Below are positions 43,166-55,397 of a DNA stretch of 64,000 nucleotides, piece by piece. The notes below the pieces were generated by a model. That model was not told the DNA's origin and made no database searches. It saw nothing but the letters and a program-made list of their open reading frames with translations. The stretch is from Cristatella mucedo (taxonomy: Eukaryota; Bryozoa; Phylactolaemata; Cristatellidae). How positions within the stretch are numbered: the stretch's first letter is position 1; every line of letters starts with the position of its first letter. The translations under genes were made by a program, and so were the position numbers. Location of the stretch: NCBI GenBank assembly GCA_009760855.2, contig WPIO01000065.1, positions 1,278,501 to 1,342,500 on the forward strand. The letters run 5' to 3'.

Positions 43166-44487
43166 CGGTCATTGCCCTACGTACTGCCTGCGGCCGGGCT
43201 GAGATTAAAAACTGCGTCTCAGCATCTCAGCCTTGCATCGTTATTTCCAAGCAACACAAGGTGCATGCATTGCTGCGTCGGTGCCGGATCTGCAAGACAT
43301 GGCTTCAGTGTCACGTAATGACCTCGTACGAAGGACGCAGGGGGACTCTGAGAGAGCTAAAGACAGCACGGCCATGGCTGAAGGGGCGGAGCCAGACCGC
43401 TGCAGTAGTTTGACTACTCTCTTTCGACTAGAGAGCTCCGGGGAGCGAGTGACTAGCGGGCTTCCACGGAAGTCGGTGACCTGCGGCCGGTCGAGCCAGC
43501 GCGACGTGCGAGTGAAAGCGCATCCGGCGTCGCACCCTCGCATCCCTACGAGAAGATCCGTCGTTCTCTTTTGGAGGGGAATAAAAAAGGCGGCCTTTTT
43601 GTTCCCGCTTTTTATCATGGGCCGTTTTACCGCCGCGAGCGAGCATTCCGCCGCTCCGGTAGCTCGCCGTCGGCTGTCGGCTCCCCCACGTGAGATTAGG
43701 CACTCTTTTCAGGGATTGAAGAGGCGGACGGCGGTCGGGTTTTCGAAGGAGCTCGCGGTGTAATTCTTGTTCGACAGTGACACGTGCACAGCCGGAGAGA
43801 GGGACAGTGGGCCGGCCGATGGTTTGGTTAGTAGGGCGGGAGCCTTGCTGACCATTACTAACGCGACCCACGGAATAAACTGTGGTCGAGGATTCCTGCT
43901 GGCGGCCGCACTGCTGTTGCTCGCTACTGGGGCGGCGCAGCCGCTGCGGCCGATGGCAGACCGTCCGTCGACTGCAAGCGATACTGCAAGCGATACCGGA
44001 GGACGATAGCGCACCGTGCAACAGGATCCCTGTACCGGTCCGCGATCCTGTTACGTTTGGCGAGCGCGGCTGCTTGAAAGGACGTCGGAGCTCGCACAGC
44101 TTCCGGCGCTCGGCATTCATAGGGTAGCGATTCGTTAGAGGGGTTAGAGTTTAGAGGTCAGAGAGGCGAGAAAGCTCCAGCTGGGTGGCAGGCGCGCCCG
44201 CCCCCGGCCACAGCCGCGTCCAGAGGTCTCTCCGCGACGAGTGAGGGAGCGGGGCGGGGGCTACCGATTTCAGTGGCCGGGCTTTCGAGGGCGAGCCAGA
44301 CAGGGAGCTTTTGCGGGCGCCGCTTTCTGGGCGACGATGAAGAGGCTTCCGCGCGGAGGCGCTTCAGATGCAGCTGAAGAGCCTTTCTATTCGGCTCCAC
44401 AGGTATTTGCTGGCGAGCAGAGCCGGATACTGCGGCCACCATTGACGACCGATGCTTCTTTTTGAAAGTAGCTAGTTGCGCACCCCT
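43166..44487. other. Unrecognised CpG-rich DNA
   Basis: Several frames are open on both strands (for example 43233-43763 plus, 43428-44120 minus). None has a recognisable domain. Confidence 0.45.
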
Positions 44488-44676
44488 GCACCTTAGTCTG
44501 AGGGTAAGGTGCTCGCACTTCGAGACCCAGGTCGTGCGCTCGCAGCAGCGCAGCAGCTGGCGATCCTTTACTACGTTAAGTCTAGCATCAGGCTACTAGA
44601 AGCAGCGGCGTCAGCCGCTGCGCTTCTTCTGCCTCCATATGAATGAGGCCATTCAATGAGCTAACCTTCACTTCAG
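44488..44676 (+). mobile_element. SINE-2 copy 3
   Basis: Head CACCTTAGTCTGAGGGTAAG, GTGCTCGCACTT; tail CTTCTTCTGCCTCCATATGA, AATGAGCTAACCTTCACTTC. The body contains an extra GCAGCGGC-GTCA-GCCGCTGC hairpin. Confidence 0.65.
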
Positions 44677-46589
44677 GCTGACGAGGGCTCACACGAGAGC
44701 GTCGAGCCCTTTGACCCTTTGACTAGCCGCGTCAGCGGTTGAAGCTCCGCATATGTCAAGCCGCTAGGTCTGTGAGAATGCTGAAAAGGCGTTCGTGCGG
44801 CGGTGGCGGCGGCGGCTGGCTCCAGCGCTCTAGTTCGCAGACGGTCAAGTGGTCTGGCAGCCCTGGACTCCTAGAAAATCCTTCCGCTTACGCACAGTCA
44901 GAAACTTGCCATCTTAGATCTGTCTCGCTGGACGGGAGCTAAGGTGGCTGCTAGGGGCCTTCGGGGCTGTCGGTTTTCTGAGGGCGGTCATCGATCCTAG
45001 AGGGACCGCCATACTTTTGGAGTTATGGAGAAGTTTGTCCGGTTTAAGGGCAGTACTTTCAAAGTGGCCTGCCGAGGGTTTCGCTTTCGGCTTCTCCCTG
45101 AAGCTTTAAAACGCTCTCCAAGGGGCTTGCAAGCTTGCTTTTTGTACATCCGAAGAGGATGGGGTCGGGTTGCACTGACCTCACTGTCCAATCTTGATGG
45201 CTGGGACTGTCCTGGCTGGCTACTTTCGAAGCGTCGATGGGCGGCTGGCAGCTTTGGACGGCTGGCAGCTGCTACCCCCGAGCCATGGCAATGTGCCCAT
45301 CTCAAGTTCTCCGCTCGCTCGCTCGAGCTGGGCTGGGTGGAGTTACTAGACTGGGCACTGCGGCTGGCCTTGCGCTCGAGGGGCGTCTTGGCATGCAAGT
45401 TTCCTTTCATGGGACTGTAGAGATTTTCTCAACTCGCAGCGGTTTCTTACGGTATCGGCGTCACCTTTGGATTCTCGTCGCCGTTGGATTCTCATCGATC
45501 ACTGCTGCTGCATTTATCTCCACCCGAAGAGCACACGGGCGAGTTGACTGTGACAGGTGCAGCACACATTTGCATTTTTGGTTGCCACCGTATGTAGACC
45601 AGAAACTAATGAAAACAAAAGTAGCGAAGGAATTTTAAACCGAGCCACTCACTGGCGTCCTTTCTTTGGCTAAGTGAGGCATTGAAGAACGCGCATCGCT
45701 GCAAGTTTCATGAACCTACGCTACGCTTCCAACACAAATCTTTATGTAAGGTTGAGTATGGATCCGCACTCTGGTGGTCGCGGCAGTTCAGAAGTTCAGC
45801 ATCAGTAGTGGCTTAAAGCAGACGCGTTTACGTTACGCAATTGAAATACTCATGCATAGTAACTTGCTGCCGAAACTGAATCAAGTCAGGCAGCAGATAG
45901 TTGTCTGATGATCATAATTTCGATCGGGATGCGGTAAGAAAAACTTTCTATTCTTGAGCACCAAGCTAGCACAGCGGACTGACGGCCGGCTACTGGTGGC
46001 TACAAATAAATAATGCGAGTAAAGTATCCAGAGATCATGAACATGATACTTATTTCATTTTTTCATTAAAACACGCGACCAGCTCCGTCAGCCTTGCGAG
46101 AAGTAAAAACTTTAAGCGTAGCACATTCTTTTACCAGTGCCAAGTTTTGTTAAGCAGCACAGACTACTTTTGAGCTGGGCTTTCTCTGTATCCTCGACCA
46201 CCGCTTAGTTTCTTCTCGTTTCTAACCTGTCCATTGTCGCTACATTTCTGCTGCTGCTCGCTTGCTAGTTCACATATTTGGAAATGCAGAGCCGTACTCG
46301 AAATGAATTGTTCTTCACTATCGCTTCTTTATTTATTTAGACCAGCCTCTCCTGGACTAGACTGTTAATACAGGATCTTAGGAACGCTACGATAATGGAG
46401 ATAAGCGCTCACTACCAGTCAGAAATTTTTCGCTTTCTGCTATCTCACCTCTTGTTAATCGACACGGAGCTCTACAATCGAGCATTATGCCAGACTTGAG
46501 GGCCTTGCATTTGGAGCATAAGGGAAAACGTGTGCAAGCAGCTCGCTCGAGCGAGTCACCTTCTCGATGACCCTGGCATCGCACTCATC
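44677..46589. other. Unrecognised DNA
   Basis: Overlapping opposite frames at 45.0-45.4 kb (131 codons plus, 137 minus) are uncommitted. No domain seen. Confidence 0.45.
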
Positions 46590-47890
46590 GTGGTCTATAC
46601 TCTCCCTCTTGCCATTGGGATTCCTAAGCACAATCTAGGCTTTCACTTCTGTGCATATGACACTTAGTTGTACCATTGCTTTAATCCCTACCAGCCCTCG
46701 AGCACATCGAATTCTCTCAACTCCCTTGCTGCCTGTATTGATGACGTCCGAACATTCTTAACACATTACAACTTTCTTAAATTGAATGATGATGAAACTA
46801 ACTTACTAGTTATGGGCAAACCAAGTGTGATTCAGAAATTGGAATGGCTAAGGTCCAAAATCGGCTCTTCCAGCACATATCCTGTTGAATCTTCACGAAA
46901 TCTAGGTGTTATATATAATATAATTCATTTATATAGCGCCCCAAGAGAACTTAATCTCTATTCAGGTGCTTCACATATGCCTCGGGGCTCGAGCCCACGA
47001 CCTCAGTCTGACCTTGGTCGGGGCGAGCGCCTTAAACGCTAGACCAAACCAGCTCGGCGTTCCAAAGTGACCTTTCTTTAGATGACCACATCAACTCCAC
47101 AGTCAAGTCTGCCTACTTTCAGTTACATAACATTGCTAAAAGTCGGGCTTGTTTAGACAGAGATACCACATCTTAGTTAGTCCATGCATTTGTGACATCC
47201 CGTCTCGACTTCTGTAACTCACTGCTTGCTGGTCTACCGGCATGTGCAATCAGGCGCGTACAGCTGGTGCAAAACTCTGCAGCTATGCTTGTCTTTCGTG
47301 AGCGTTGCAGTTGCCACATACACACTAATTCTCGCCGACCTGCACTGTCTACCAGTCAAGCAACGCATCGACTTCAAGGTTTCGTCGCTTACTTTAAGGT
47401 CCCTTCATTATTTGGCTCCAGGCTACCTATCAGATCTACTCTCCCACCAAGCTAAGCATCTTACCACCCACTTTTCGGAATCTAATTGTTTACCTATACC
47501 TCGTATAAACTTCAAATCCTTTGGAGACCGTGCATTTAGTTCGTATGCTTCCACAGCCTGGAACGCACTCCCGACTTGCGTCACGACAGCCCCTGACCTG
47601 GCCATATTTAAAAAGAAATTTAAAACGCACCTATTTATCGAAGCATTTAGTGGGTCCCTGTGATTCGTCCTTCGTGTGGTTATGCGTGCTGACGCTGTTG
47701 CATGCTGCCACTAACCACACTTGCATGCTGACCCTGTGCAAGTCACCCCTAACCATGTTATTCATGCTGTTTATCAAGCATGATACCACTCACCACTCGA
47801 TTGTGTTACCTTTGCATCCAATGTAAAGCGTCTTGAAAGAGATTGAGTTCTCTGAGGTCGCTTTATCAAGCGTATTATTATTATTATTAT
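46590..47890 (+). mobile_element. LINE-A copy from RT active site to tail, interrupted by SINE-1
   Basis: Starts just after the PQGS-like block ([19 protein letters not shown]), passes the ADD-like active-site region (CAYDT, mutated from HADDN), then [27 protein letters not shown]. It is cut by a SINE at 46911-47059 and resumes with FQSDLSLDDHI-type sequence to FGDRAFSSYA and an ATT tail (47873-47890). Frameshifts and stops are present. Confidence 0.9.
46911..47059 (-). mobile_element. SINE-1 copy inserted in LINE-A coding region
   Basis: Well preserved. Reverse strand CGCCGAGCTGGTTTGGTCTA (head start), GGGCTCGAGCCC (B-box core, 46986-46997), TATGTGAAGCACCTGAATAG and an AT-rich tail. Inserted between the codons for NLGV and FQSD of the LINE. 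Confidence 0.9.
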
Positions 47891-48254
47891 AACATGGTCC
47901 TAGGTAATGCCACGTCCAGACGTTGGCCAGCCATTGGAGGCAGAGAGAAGGGAGACGCCGGGTTCGTGGCCTCGTGGCCTCATGTTTCATGGCATCTCCA
48001 CGGGACACGGAGCACGGACTGGCCGATCCACATCTCGTCGACCCGAGTGACAGTACATAGTGCACTCCCGCTCGTACTCCTTCCTCGAATTGTCACTTCC
48101 GGACGGAACAGTTCAACAAGCGGAGAGCTCATCTGAGAGGGGTCATCCTATTAGGCTCTTGAAATAAGTTACTGAATCGGAGTGGTAGTGCAACGGAAAA
48201 GTAGTAGGTCATGGCGTTCTGTCTATCTGTGTGCCAGCCATATAAGCGTTGACA
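47891..48254. other. Unrecognised spacer
   Basis: Nothing recognised between two LINE tails. Confidence 0.5.
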
Positions 48255-48367
48255 GTGCCGTGCCCATACTACATGGTTAATTCCTTTGCAGCAAATGTAA
48301 TGGTGCCTAGAAAGAGATTGAGTTCTCTGAGGGCGCTATATCAAGCGCATTATTATTATTATTAAAT
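48255..48367 (+). mobile_element. LINE-A tail fragment
   Basis: CCTTTGCAGCAAATGTAATG, stem-loop (48300-48345) and ATT tail. Confidence 0.8.
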
Positions 48368-49339
48368 AAGTCGAGTTCTTCTGAGGCACTTTCACTTTTA
48401 CAGCATATCGAGTTTACAGTGGTGTGTTTTGGGCTCCCTGGAATTTCATGCCAAATTCTACTGGCGAATGGCTTTCGCCAAAGCATTCATAGGCTGAGAA
48501 AGATTTCACATTAGTCGAACTACAGAATTAAAAAACGTCTTTGCACCACCAGGGAATATTTTATCAAGCAAACAATTTTGCCACATTGATTTCATCACGG
48601 TTTTGTGCCTTCGGGGTGGTAAGTAGGTAGAGTAGGTAGCAGGTAGGGAGACAGGCAATGACCATGGGATGGTAACAAAAACTCTACTTGGAAGGGCAGA
48701 AGTATAACATGTTCTTTGAGATGGAAGACCTTTCGCAGGTGCATGGGAACTCTTCTCTCACACGTAATCGACCAACCGGACTGCCTTGGCTAGCCACTCT
48801 TCTCCTGAGAAAGATCGCTTTGTTTGTCTGTTTTACTTTGTTTTGGAAAAGCGTTTGCTGCAAAAGGTAGGCATTATAAAACAAAATTGTCGAAAGGGAT
48901 GCCCACTGCTTCAGAAATCATAGCACTAATCAAGTCTTCTACACGCATTCTTTATAGATTTGTAAATAAAGATCCTCGATTGAAAAAGAACCTTAAACGA
49001 AGTTGTATCGTAGAATTTGCATAATTTAAATAAGATAGTGCGGCATCTTGCTTGCAATGCTTTAGAGGTAGGCAGGGGAAATCTACCTTTATTGCGATTT
49101 TACTTAGCATCGCTCACTAACGGTCAAAGCATGATTAACCACTGTGAAAGTGTTTAGCTTGATTCGCGTCAATCTGTAACGCTTTTTCAGGGTCTTTTCT
49201 TCGCCTCTCTATTCTCCTATTTTCAGGGTGATTCTGTTATAGGTTTCTCTTATAAATGCTTCAAAGCATTGTGCACATGTTGGCAGCATGTATCTATGCT
49301 ACCGCAATGCAGTGAACTACGTACGCTAGGACCAGCCAG
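48368..49339. other. Unrecognised DNA
   Basis: Open stretch at 48860-49024 (Lys/Ser-rich, no domain) is not claimed as a gene. Confidence 0.45.
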
Positions 49340-49612
49340 ATAATCATGGGAGAGGGTGGTACGATATGAAGCCTGTTTCGGATAGGCAGAGCGGAGCAAG
49401 AGAATGAAGGGACATAAAACTGAGTGTCAAAACGTCGACGTCTATATGCTGATTGATACAGATCCAGCGGAGGTCGATGGAAAGTGGTGATGCACTGTGG
49501 CAGTTTTGAATTGCACTACAGACAAGCCTAGTGGCAGAATTTTGCACAAATTGTCAGTGTCTTAGTGCACAGTCAGAAAGACATGCAAGTGATGAGTTAC
49601 TGGAGTCTAGAG
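49340..49612 (-). mobile_element. Old LINE-A internal fragment
   Basis: Minus-strand ORF with QNSATRLVC, LSIDLRWICINQHIDVDVLTLSFMSLHSLAPLCLS: colinear with the LINE-A C-terminal block but well diverged. No tail. Confidence 0.7.
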
Positions 49613-51401
49613 GGATGTCAGCAATGTACAATGTACAGTATGGCTGTGGTATCCTCATCCTTTCTATTTTTTGAGGGATACTTTACTTGCACGTAACTAT
49701 TGATTATTTATTTGGTTTTATCATAATTGTATCTGAGAAGGCTGCTGCTGTCGACATGTGAGTGCCATCAAAACTTGCCCCGACACGGCAGGGGTGTCGA
49801 GAGGCTGGGTTACTGTAAGGCAGGGCGAAACAAATAATAAGTAAAGCGTTGATTGGTTTGTCGCTGGCAAGGATGAGGTTTAGCCCTACATAAAAAAAAT
49901 GTCTGTCTATGAGACTGGCTGTAGCAGTCACAAGGCAAATTGGTGAAATTCGTACATACATTTCGGTTTCGGCTTGACTCCCCTTGCGGTACTTTTTTTT
50001 AGGTTTGGCCTCACTCTCGCCAGGACCTAGCTCGTATTCTTCTGCTTCTCCTGTCCAGTCTTCCTCTCAGCCCATCTCTGCCCATTCTCAAGCCGCCGTT
50101 TGGGAGACGATGGTCTTATCAGCCACCCTAACTAGGCTGCTTCTTGATTTCTAGATGTCGCTATCACTCATCTGTCTCGTGTTTAAAGTTTGCCAGTTTT
50201 ACACTGAAAGGGTACACTGGAGAAATTTGAATTGCATGGTACTTGATGCAACCATCTTACAAAACTGGTGCCATATAATGGCATCCAAGATAGCAACAAG
50301 GCAGCTGCATCCGAAATCTGCCCGAGTCGAGCAGCGTAGAAAGCTGCCAATGCAGCCATCTCCCAATGACCCAAGTGGACCTGAAGTCAGCAAGTGGCTA
50401 CCATGCAGCAGGATAATGCTGAAGCTGCCGTTGTGGAATGTGGTCGCAGTGTGCGTGCACTGCCCTCAATCGGCTTCAGTCAAGCTTCTGACGTTGCTCT
50501 CTTCTGCTAGGCTAGCACTGATGGTTTAGCAGCACTAATTAGTAAGTATGTCAGCTTCATTAACAGGTTCCAAGATGGGACCTGACGCAGCAATCTTCGA
50601 CGCACCAGCGCTGTGTGCACTCTTAATCACTTTGGCTTAGTTCAGCTGCAGGCAGCTACGAAGGACGCTCATCTCTGCTAGATCGTCAAAGAAAGCTGGC
50701 GGAATACTTGTTTGTTGCCAACAGGCTTCCGCCGTTTGAGGCCTGCCAGTAGACTTGTGTGCAGAACCTAATAGCCGTAGAGTGCACGATAGCATGTTAG
50801 CACTTATTGTATTCACTTTTTGGGTCAGTCGCTCGTTCTGAAAGCCTTTACCAACTTTCACATGCAGACGCGATAACTCTGACTCCTACTAGTGCTCACT
50901 GCATCCTGCTTGTCATTGTTGTAATCGCGGCAGTCTGTCGTCACTATCGCTTTCTACGGTCGGCACATTTCTTTCTCGATCGCATGCTAGATGAAATTTT
51001 TTTCTAGGTATGCTAGTAAGGTATCTTTTAAAATGAGCCTAAATCAATGCCTGCTGCTCTTCTCTAATGCCTGATCATTTATTTCCGTTCCAACTTGTAC
51101 CAAATCAGCTCTCCTCGCGGCTTCTACTAATAGCTCTTACTGCTGCTTAACGATAATATCATATAGACCTTCTAGGCATGCTTACTGGAACAGCCCAGGC
51201 TGTGGGTGTGGCTCTTAGCTCTGCACCAATCAAGTAGTGGGAGCCACCCACCCTAAGTTGCTGCTGGGAGCACTTCCAAGCCGAGCGACTAACACTCACA
51301 TCGGGATAGGCGCCTATCTTCCATCGTGTATTCCACGAATTCCAAGAATGTGGCCGGTTTATTCGAGGCTATCGGAATTACTTGCAGCTCGAACGAGATG
51401 C
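49613..51401. other. Unrecognised DNA
   Basis: No supported gene. A 124-codon plus frame at 50155-50529 has no recognised feature. Confidence 0.45.
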
Positions 51402-51578
51402 CGCGCTGGCTCGGCCTAGTGGTCTAAGGTGCTCGACTCGATCAAGGTCAAGGTGGATGCATAAGCTGACCAAGGCTGTGGGCTCGAGCCTCGTGGCATA
51501 TGTAAAGCGCCTGAATTAAGATTAGGTTCTCTTAGGGCGCTATATAAATGAATTATATATATATATATATATATATAT
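51402..51578 (+). mobile_element. SINE-1 copy with (AT)n tail
   Basis: GCTGGCTCGGCCTAGTGG head, B-box core GGGCTCGAGCCT, GGCATATGTAAAGCGCCTGA tail stem-loop and (AT)n 51553-51578. Contains about 20 extra bases in the head. Confidence 0.85.
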
Positions 51579-51655
51579 TATAACTATATATTATTTTGAT
51601 GCATGGTATTTTTTAAGCCGAGTTTTCACTGGAGTCTTGCTTCCTACCTACTTGA

Positions 51656-51883
51656 GTGTTCAGTGAATATGCCACCAATACTGGGGGCGGTCCAATACTT
51701 AGGGAAGACTTAACAAAAACTCGGCAGCCAAACGTGGTTCTACTTCTTGGCCGAGATTCTGGCAAGACTAAGCCTCAAGAATATGCCTACTTGATTGCTT
51801 TAAAAAGCATGGTGGAAGGCTCGACCGGAAAAATCATCGAAGCTATCCACGAGAGCACCTGTTTATGGGAATCTAAGAGCTAG
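51656..51883 (+). CDS. Possible exon encoding the second half of a von Willebrand A domain
   Basis: The open frame contains YATNTGGGPILREDL followed by RQPNVVLLLGRDSGKTKPQEY. In vWA domains the metal-site Thr sits in a TNTG motif, followed about 20 residues later by a hydrophobic strand and DGxS-type loop; order and spacing fit, but the Asp of that loop is displaced. A pyrimidine-containing stretch ending in TTCAG precedes the frame at about 51663. The frame ends in a stop at 51881-51883. Could be an exon, a decayed gene copy or chance. Confidence 0.3.
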   Translation: MFSEYATNTGGGPILREDLTKTRQPNVVLLLGRDSGKTKPQEYAYLIALKSMVEGSTGKIIEAIHESTCLWESKS

Positions 51884-51889
51884 TCACAC

Positions 51890-53285
51890 AAGAATCAGAT
51901 GGTGAGGCAGCAGGCGATAAAAGTACTCGTGGATGCTTAATATTTACCTGGAGGTGCATCGAAGAGGGCCATTTCATATCTCCCTGACATAAGCAATTTT
52001 CCGTGAGCACCAGGGGCCAGAACCACTATAAAGAAAGGCCTAGAGGAAGACTGACAGTGCAAGCTTTCTGCAAAAAGGAAGACTAAAGTAGGACAGAAAC
52101 AGGTAAGAAGCAAGGCTCGCCATGTAAACCCTGCTTAAGGGTGCTTACTGCCTATTCCGTGCTGCTCTAGGGATGCTTCGTCGAGCCGTTGGTCACAGGG
52201 CCTTAAAATGGCTTAAGTTGGTTGGCAGCCAACTTCTACTGGAATCATGCATACGAACCATTCAGTTGGGCAAGCACGTTCTCAGCTCAGCCGCCGCATG
52301 CCCTGCTTGACAGTGACAAATCTTTAGTGTTAACGAGGCCTCACGAAGCATTTGGCCGGTGTCTGTCGGCAGCCGTCTCAAAGTCTAGCACAAGTGTACA
52401 TGCATAGTGATGACAAACCTTTTGGGTAAGCTGAATAGATTATATTCTTTTTCCAGAGGGGCTGATTAATCCCCCCGGCATGTATACGCTTGACGCGATA
52501 TAATTTGTTGTGTGCGGCTCTCGACAGAATAACAAAGGAACTTCGAAGATAGGTTTCGCCTAAGCAAATTCTTACGTGGCAGCACAGCGAATTCTGAGCT
52601 GCTGCATGCTGCACGCCTGCTGCATGCACGCCCTAATGATCTCTGCACCTTAACCAAGCCTGTGTATAATTGAAGCATTGGCATCAAAGTAATTTGTTTC
52701 CGAACTAACTTTGGCAGCAAGTCCTAACGTTTCATCCACAAATGGCAACTCGACATACCAGAATCAAAACAAAAACAGATTGGCTAACTAGAGGGAGAGC
52801 AGTCAAGGCTTGCTCCGGTGTGTGTGTGGGGGGAGAGTTTGCAGTGTTCTTTCCACTGCTGGATTGGAAGTCTGGCATGGTTTAAAATCCACTCCTGTAA
52901 TGCCCAATGTGCCATGATAACGTAGAAAATCTGTCAAATTTCTTATGTACTTATGATAGCCAATGAACACTGCCCAGCATCAACCGTCAAAGCTTCTCGA
53001 AGCCTGTGGCTAAAGGATTCGTGGGTTCGGTGTGGGGGGCCTACATTCCTCCAGGTGTACACAGGTGAGCCCTCGACCGACCACCTTATTGACGTTCGGC
53101 CTGCCTTGGATGGCTGGCTGGATGGCTAAGGGGCTATTCTAGCGATGATGAATAGCTGTATCCAACCGGCCTGCCTTAACAAATTGCTTCGAGCACAGCA
53201 ATCCTCTGTGGAAGAGTGTTGCCACTATGCTAAACTGAACGAGGCGGTTGGATCGGCCTCCATCTTTCTACGATCGACGACCAGC
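51890..53285. other. Unrecognised DNA
   Basis: No supported gene or repeat. Confidence 0.5.
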
Positions 53286-53358
53286 CCACGAGGCAGTGCC
53301 CACGAGGCAGTCCCTACGAGGCAGTGCCCACGAGGCAGTGCCCACGAGGCAGTGCCAC
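53286..53358. repeat. 15-bp minisatellite, about five units
   Basis: Units of the type CCCACGAGGCAGTGC, near-identical, the last shortened by one base. Confidence 0.9.
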
Positions 53359-53894
53359 GATATCTACTCTTGAGAGATCTTTGGATACTAACCTTATGGA
53401 CCAAAGGTGTACTACCTAACTAATGACTGTGAACAAATATGAAAGATTGATGTTACCTCATTTCGTAACGGAGTCGCATGTTCTAGGGGCCATCAAGGCC
53501 GTCCCTAGCAATACGGGGTTGTATTGCATGCCCTTGTTTAACCGCCTTCAAATCAACCAGGTCTGCAAACATGGCAGACGTTAGTGGCAGCGACTATGTC
53601 ACGTATCTGAAGTGCTGCATGTTAGATGACGACCCTCGTACCAAGTTACCTCGTGGTAGCAAAATGGTGGCCTCTGCCTCCGTGAGCGGTCCATAGACTG
53701 GGTCTGAATGCACGACTAGCAAGCACGACACGAAGCCATTCCCAGGCTGAGACGTGTGTGCTCGGTGTGTACTGTGGCTGCCTCGGCCTCAATCTTGCAA
53801 GCCTCACAGCTCTCATAGGGAAGGCCATGCCAGCCAGGGATGGTGAGTGGTTCAATCGTGTGCAGCGAAAATAAGATACTGCCACGCACTGCTG

Positions 53895-53927
53895 CATGTA
53901 ACACTTGCCGATGGCAAGTGTTACATG
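53895..53927. repeat. Perfect 15-bp hairpin, 3-base loop
   Basis: CATGTAACACTTGCC (53895-53909), loop GAT, exact complement 53913-53927. Confidence 0.9.
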
Positions 53928-54482
53928 TACCGTCTGCTACTACATTGCCGAACGACCGAGTACAGGCTCGAACGAAGAGAGCGGTGAGCAGCGCTTGATC
54001 CCAGTCACCGGCGAGCGAGCTTGCAGCATACGGCAGCAGGGTGCTGGTGCCCCAGATTGGCTGCCAGCTAGCTGTATGAAGAAGCTGATAAGACCAGAGG
54101 GGCTAGAGATGTCGCCTGCCAGCAAATAATCAAAAAAGCCCGTTAGGCTGCGGTCGAATAATGATAATCACTAGCTGAGCGATGAACTGTTTGCATTCAC
54201 CTCCAGTTCTAAGAATCGGCTATTATGACGGCGTTCCAGGAATTGCCAGGGCATCACTCCACCCACCAACGTGTGGGAACGCCCACTTCTGTAACGGACC
54301 GAACCATTGGGTAACTAGACGGCGGTAGGGCGGTTATAAATTCGATCGAGCTGTGCATGTGCATGTGCATGTGCTTCCTCAAAACTCCTTCCCTTAAGTG
54401 CTAATGAAGGCGCGTATTTCTAAGGTATAGCGATAAGCGACGAGAGAGGCCATTGAGCCGGCACGTTCGCAGCCGGTTCAAC

Positions 54483-54632
54483 GCCGAGCTGGTTTGGTCT
54501 AGCAGTTAAGTTGCTCGCCCCGACCGAGGTCTGACTGAGGTCGTCGTGGGCTCGAGCCCCGAGGCATATGTGAAGCGCCTGAATAGAGATTAAGTTCTCT
54601 TGGGGCGCTATATAAATGAATTATATATATAC

Positions 54633-54708
<76 letters not shown>
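54483..54708 (+). mobile_element. SINE-1 copy with long (AT)n tail
   Basis: Near-consensus: GCCGAGCTGGTTTGGTCTAG head, GGGCTCGAGCCC B-box core (54548-54559), TATGTGAAGCGCCTGAATAG, AAGTTCTCTTGGGGCGCTAT and (AT/AC)n 54622-54708. Likely among the youngest copies. Confidence 0.9.
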
Positions 54709-54710
<2 letters not shown>

Positions 54711-55181
54711 CCAGAGCCCTGACGTGCCAACGCGTCGGGTCGGTGGGTGGGGGAGGAGAAGAAGGAGTAGGAGGCTGGGAGGCTTAGCAGTTCACCAGCT
54801 GCTGCTGGCCGAGCGAACGAGGCTTCGAGCTTCGTTCGACAACGGCTAGCCTCAGTCAGACATTGGCTTAGCTGTAAAGATGATCTTGGACGTAATCCTT
54901 TCGTCAAGCGAAGAGTCGTCTCTTTAGCGTCTAGCCTCCAGCTCCTGCAGCCGCCGCAATAGCACGACGCTACTACGCCTCGATCGAGGAGCTTGGCCGC
55001 CCGAAAAGTAGCTCTGAGCAGTCTAGGTCCAAGCTGCTTTAAGCAGCTCTCCGGCTTTCCTGCACGCTGCACGGACATTTCGCCTTCCGTTAAGAGGCGA
55101 TTGTACCCACGAACCCATTACCATCAGTCGGCGTGGAGAAATGCTATGCCGCTGAATGACGAATTCCGTCGTGAAATTTGA

Positions 55182-55397
55182 AGCTGAAAAGCGTGCTGAC
55201 ACTGTGCACGCTATCGCTAAGCCTATTCTACGTGTTGATACTGTACATGGCACCTCTAACCGTGTTGTGCTTGTTGACATTGCGCATGTTACCACTAATC
55301 ACTTGGTCATGCTTCATATGCAGCATGTGTAGAGTGCCTAGAAAGAGATCAAGTTCTCTTAGAGCACTGTACAAATGTATTATTATTATTATAATAA
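55182..55397 (+). mobile_element. LINE-A 3' UTR fragment
   Basis: Three sub-repeats (GTGCTGACACTGTGCACGCT and so on), stem-loop (55330-55372), ATT tail. Confidence 0.85.

Noticed and set aside
51735-51770. Walker A ATP-binding site (GRDSGKT)
   Set aside because: Only three residues between the Gly and GKT instead of four, and no Walker B or NTPase context.
54483-54560. tRNA gene
   Set aside because: A- and B-box-like words belong to SINE heads. The cloverleaf is incomplete, and each is followed by a SINE body and LINE-like tail, with the same unit repeated across the window.
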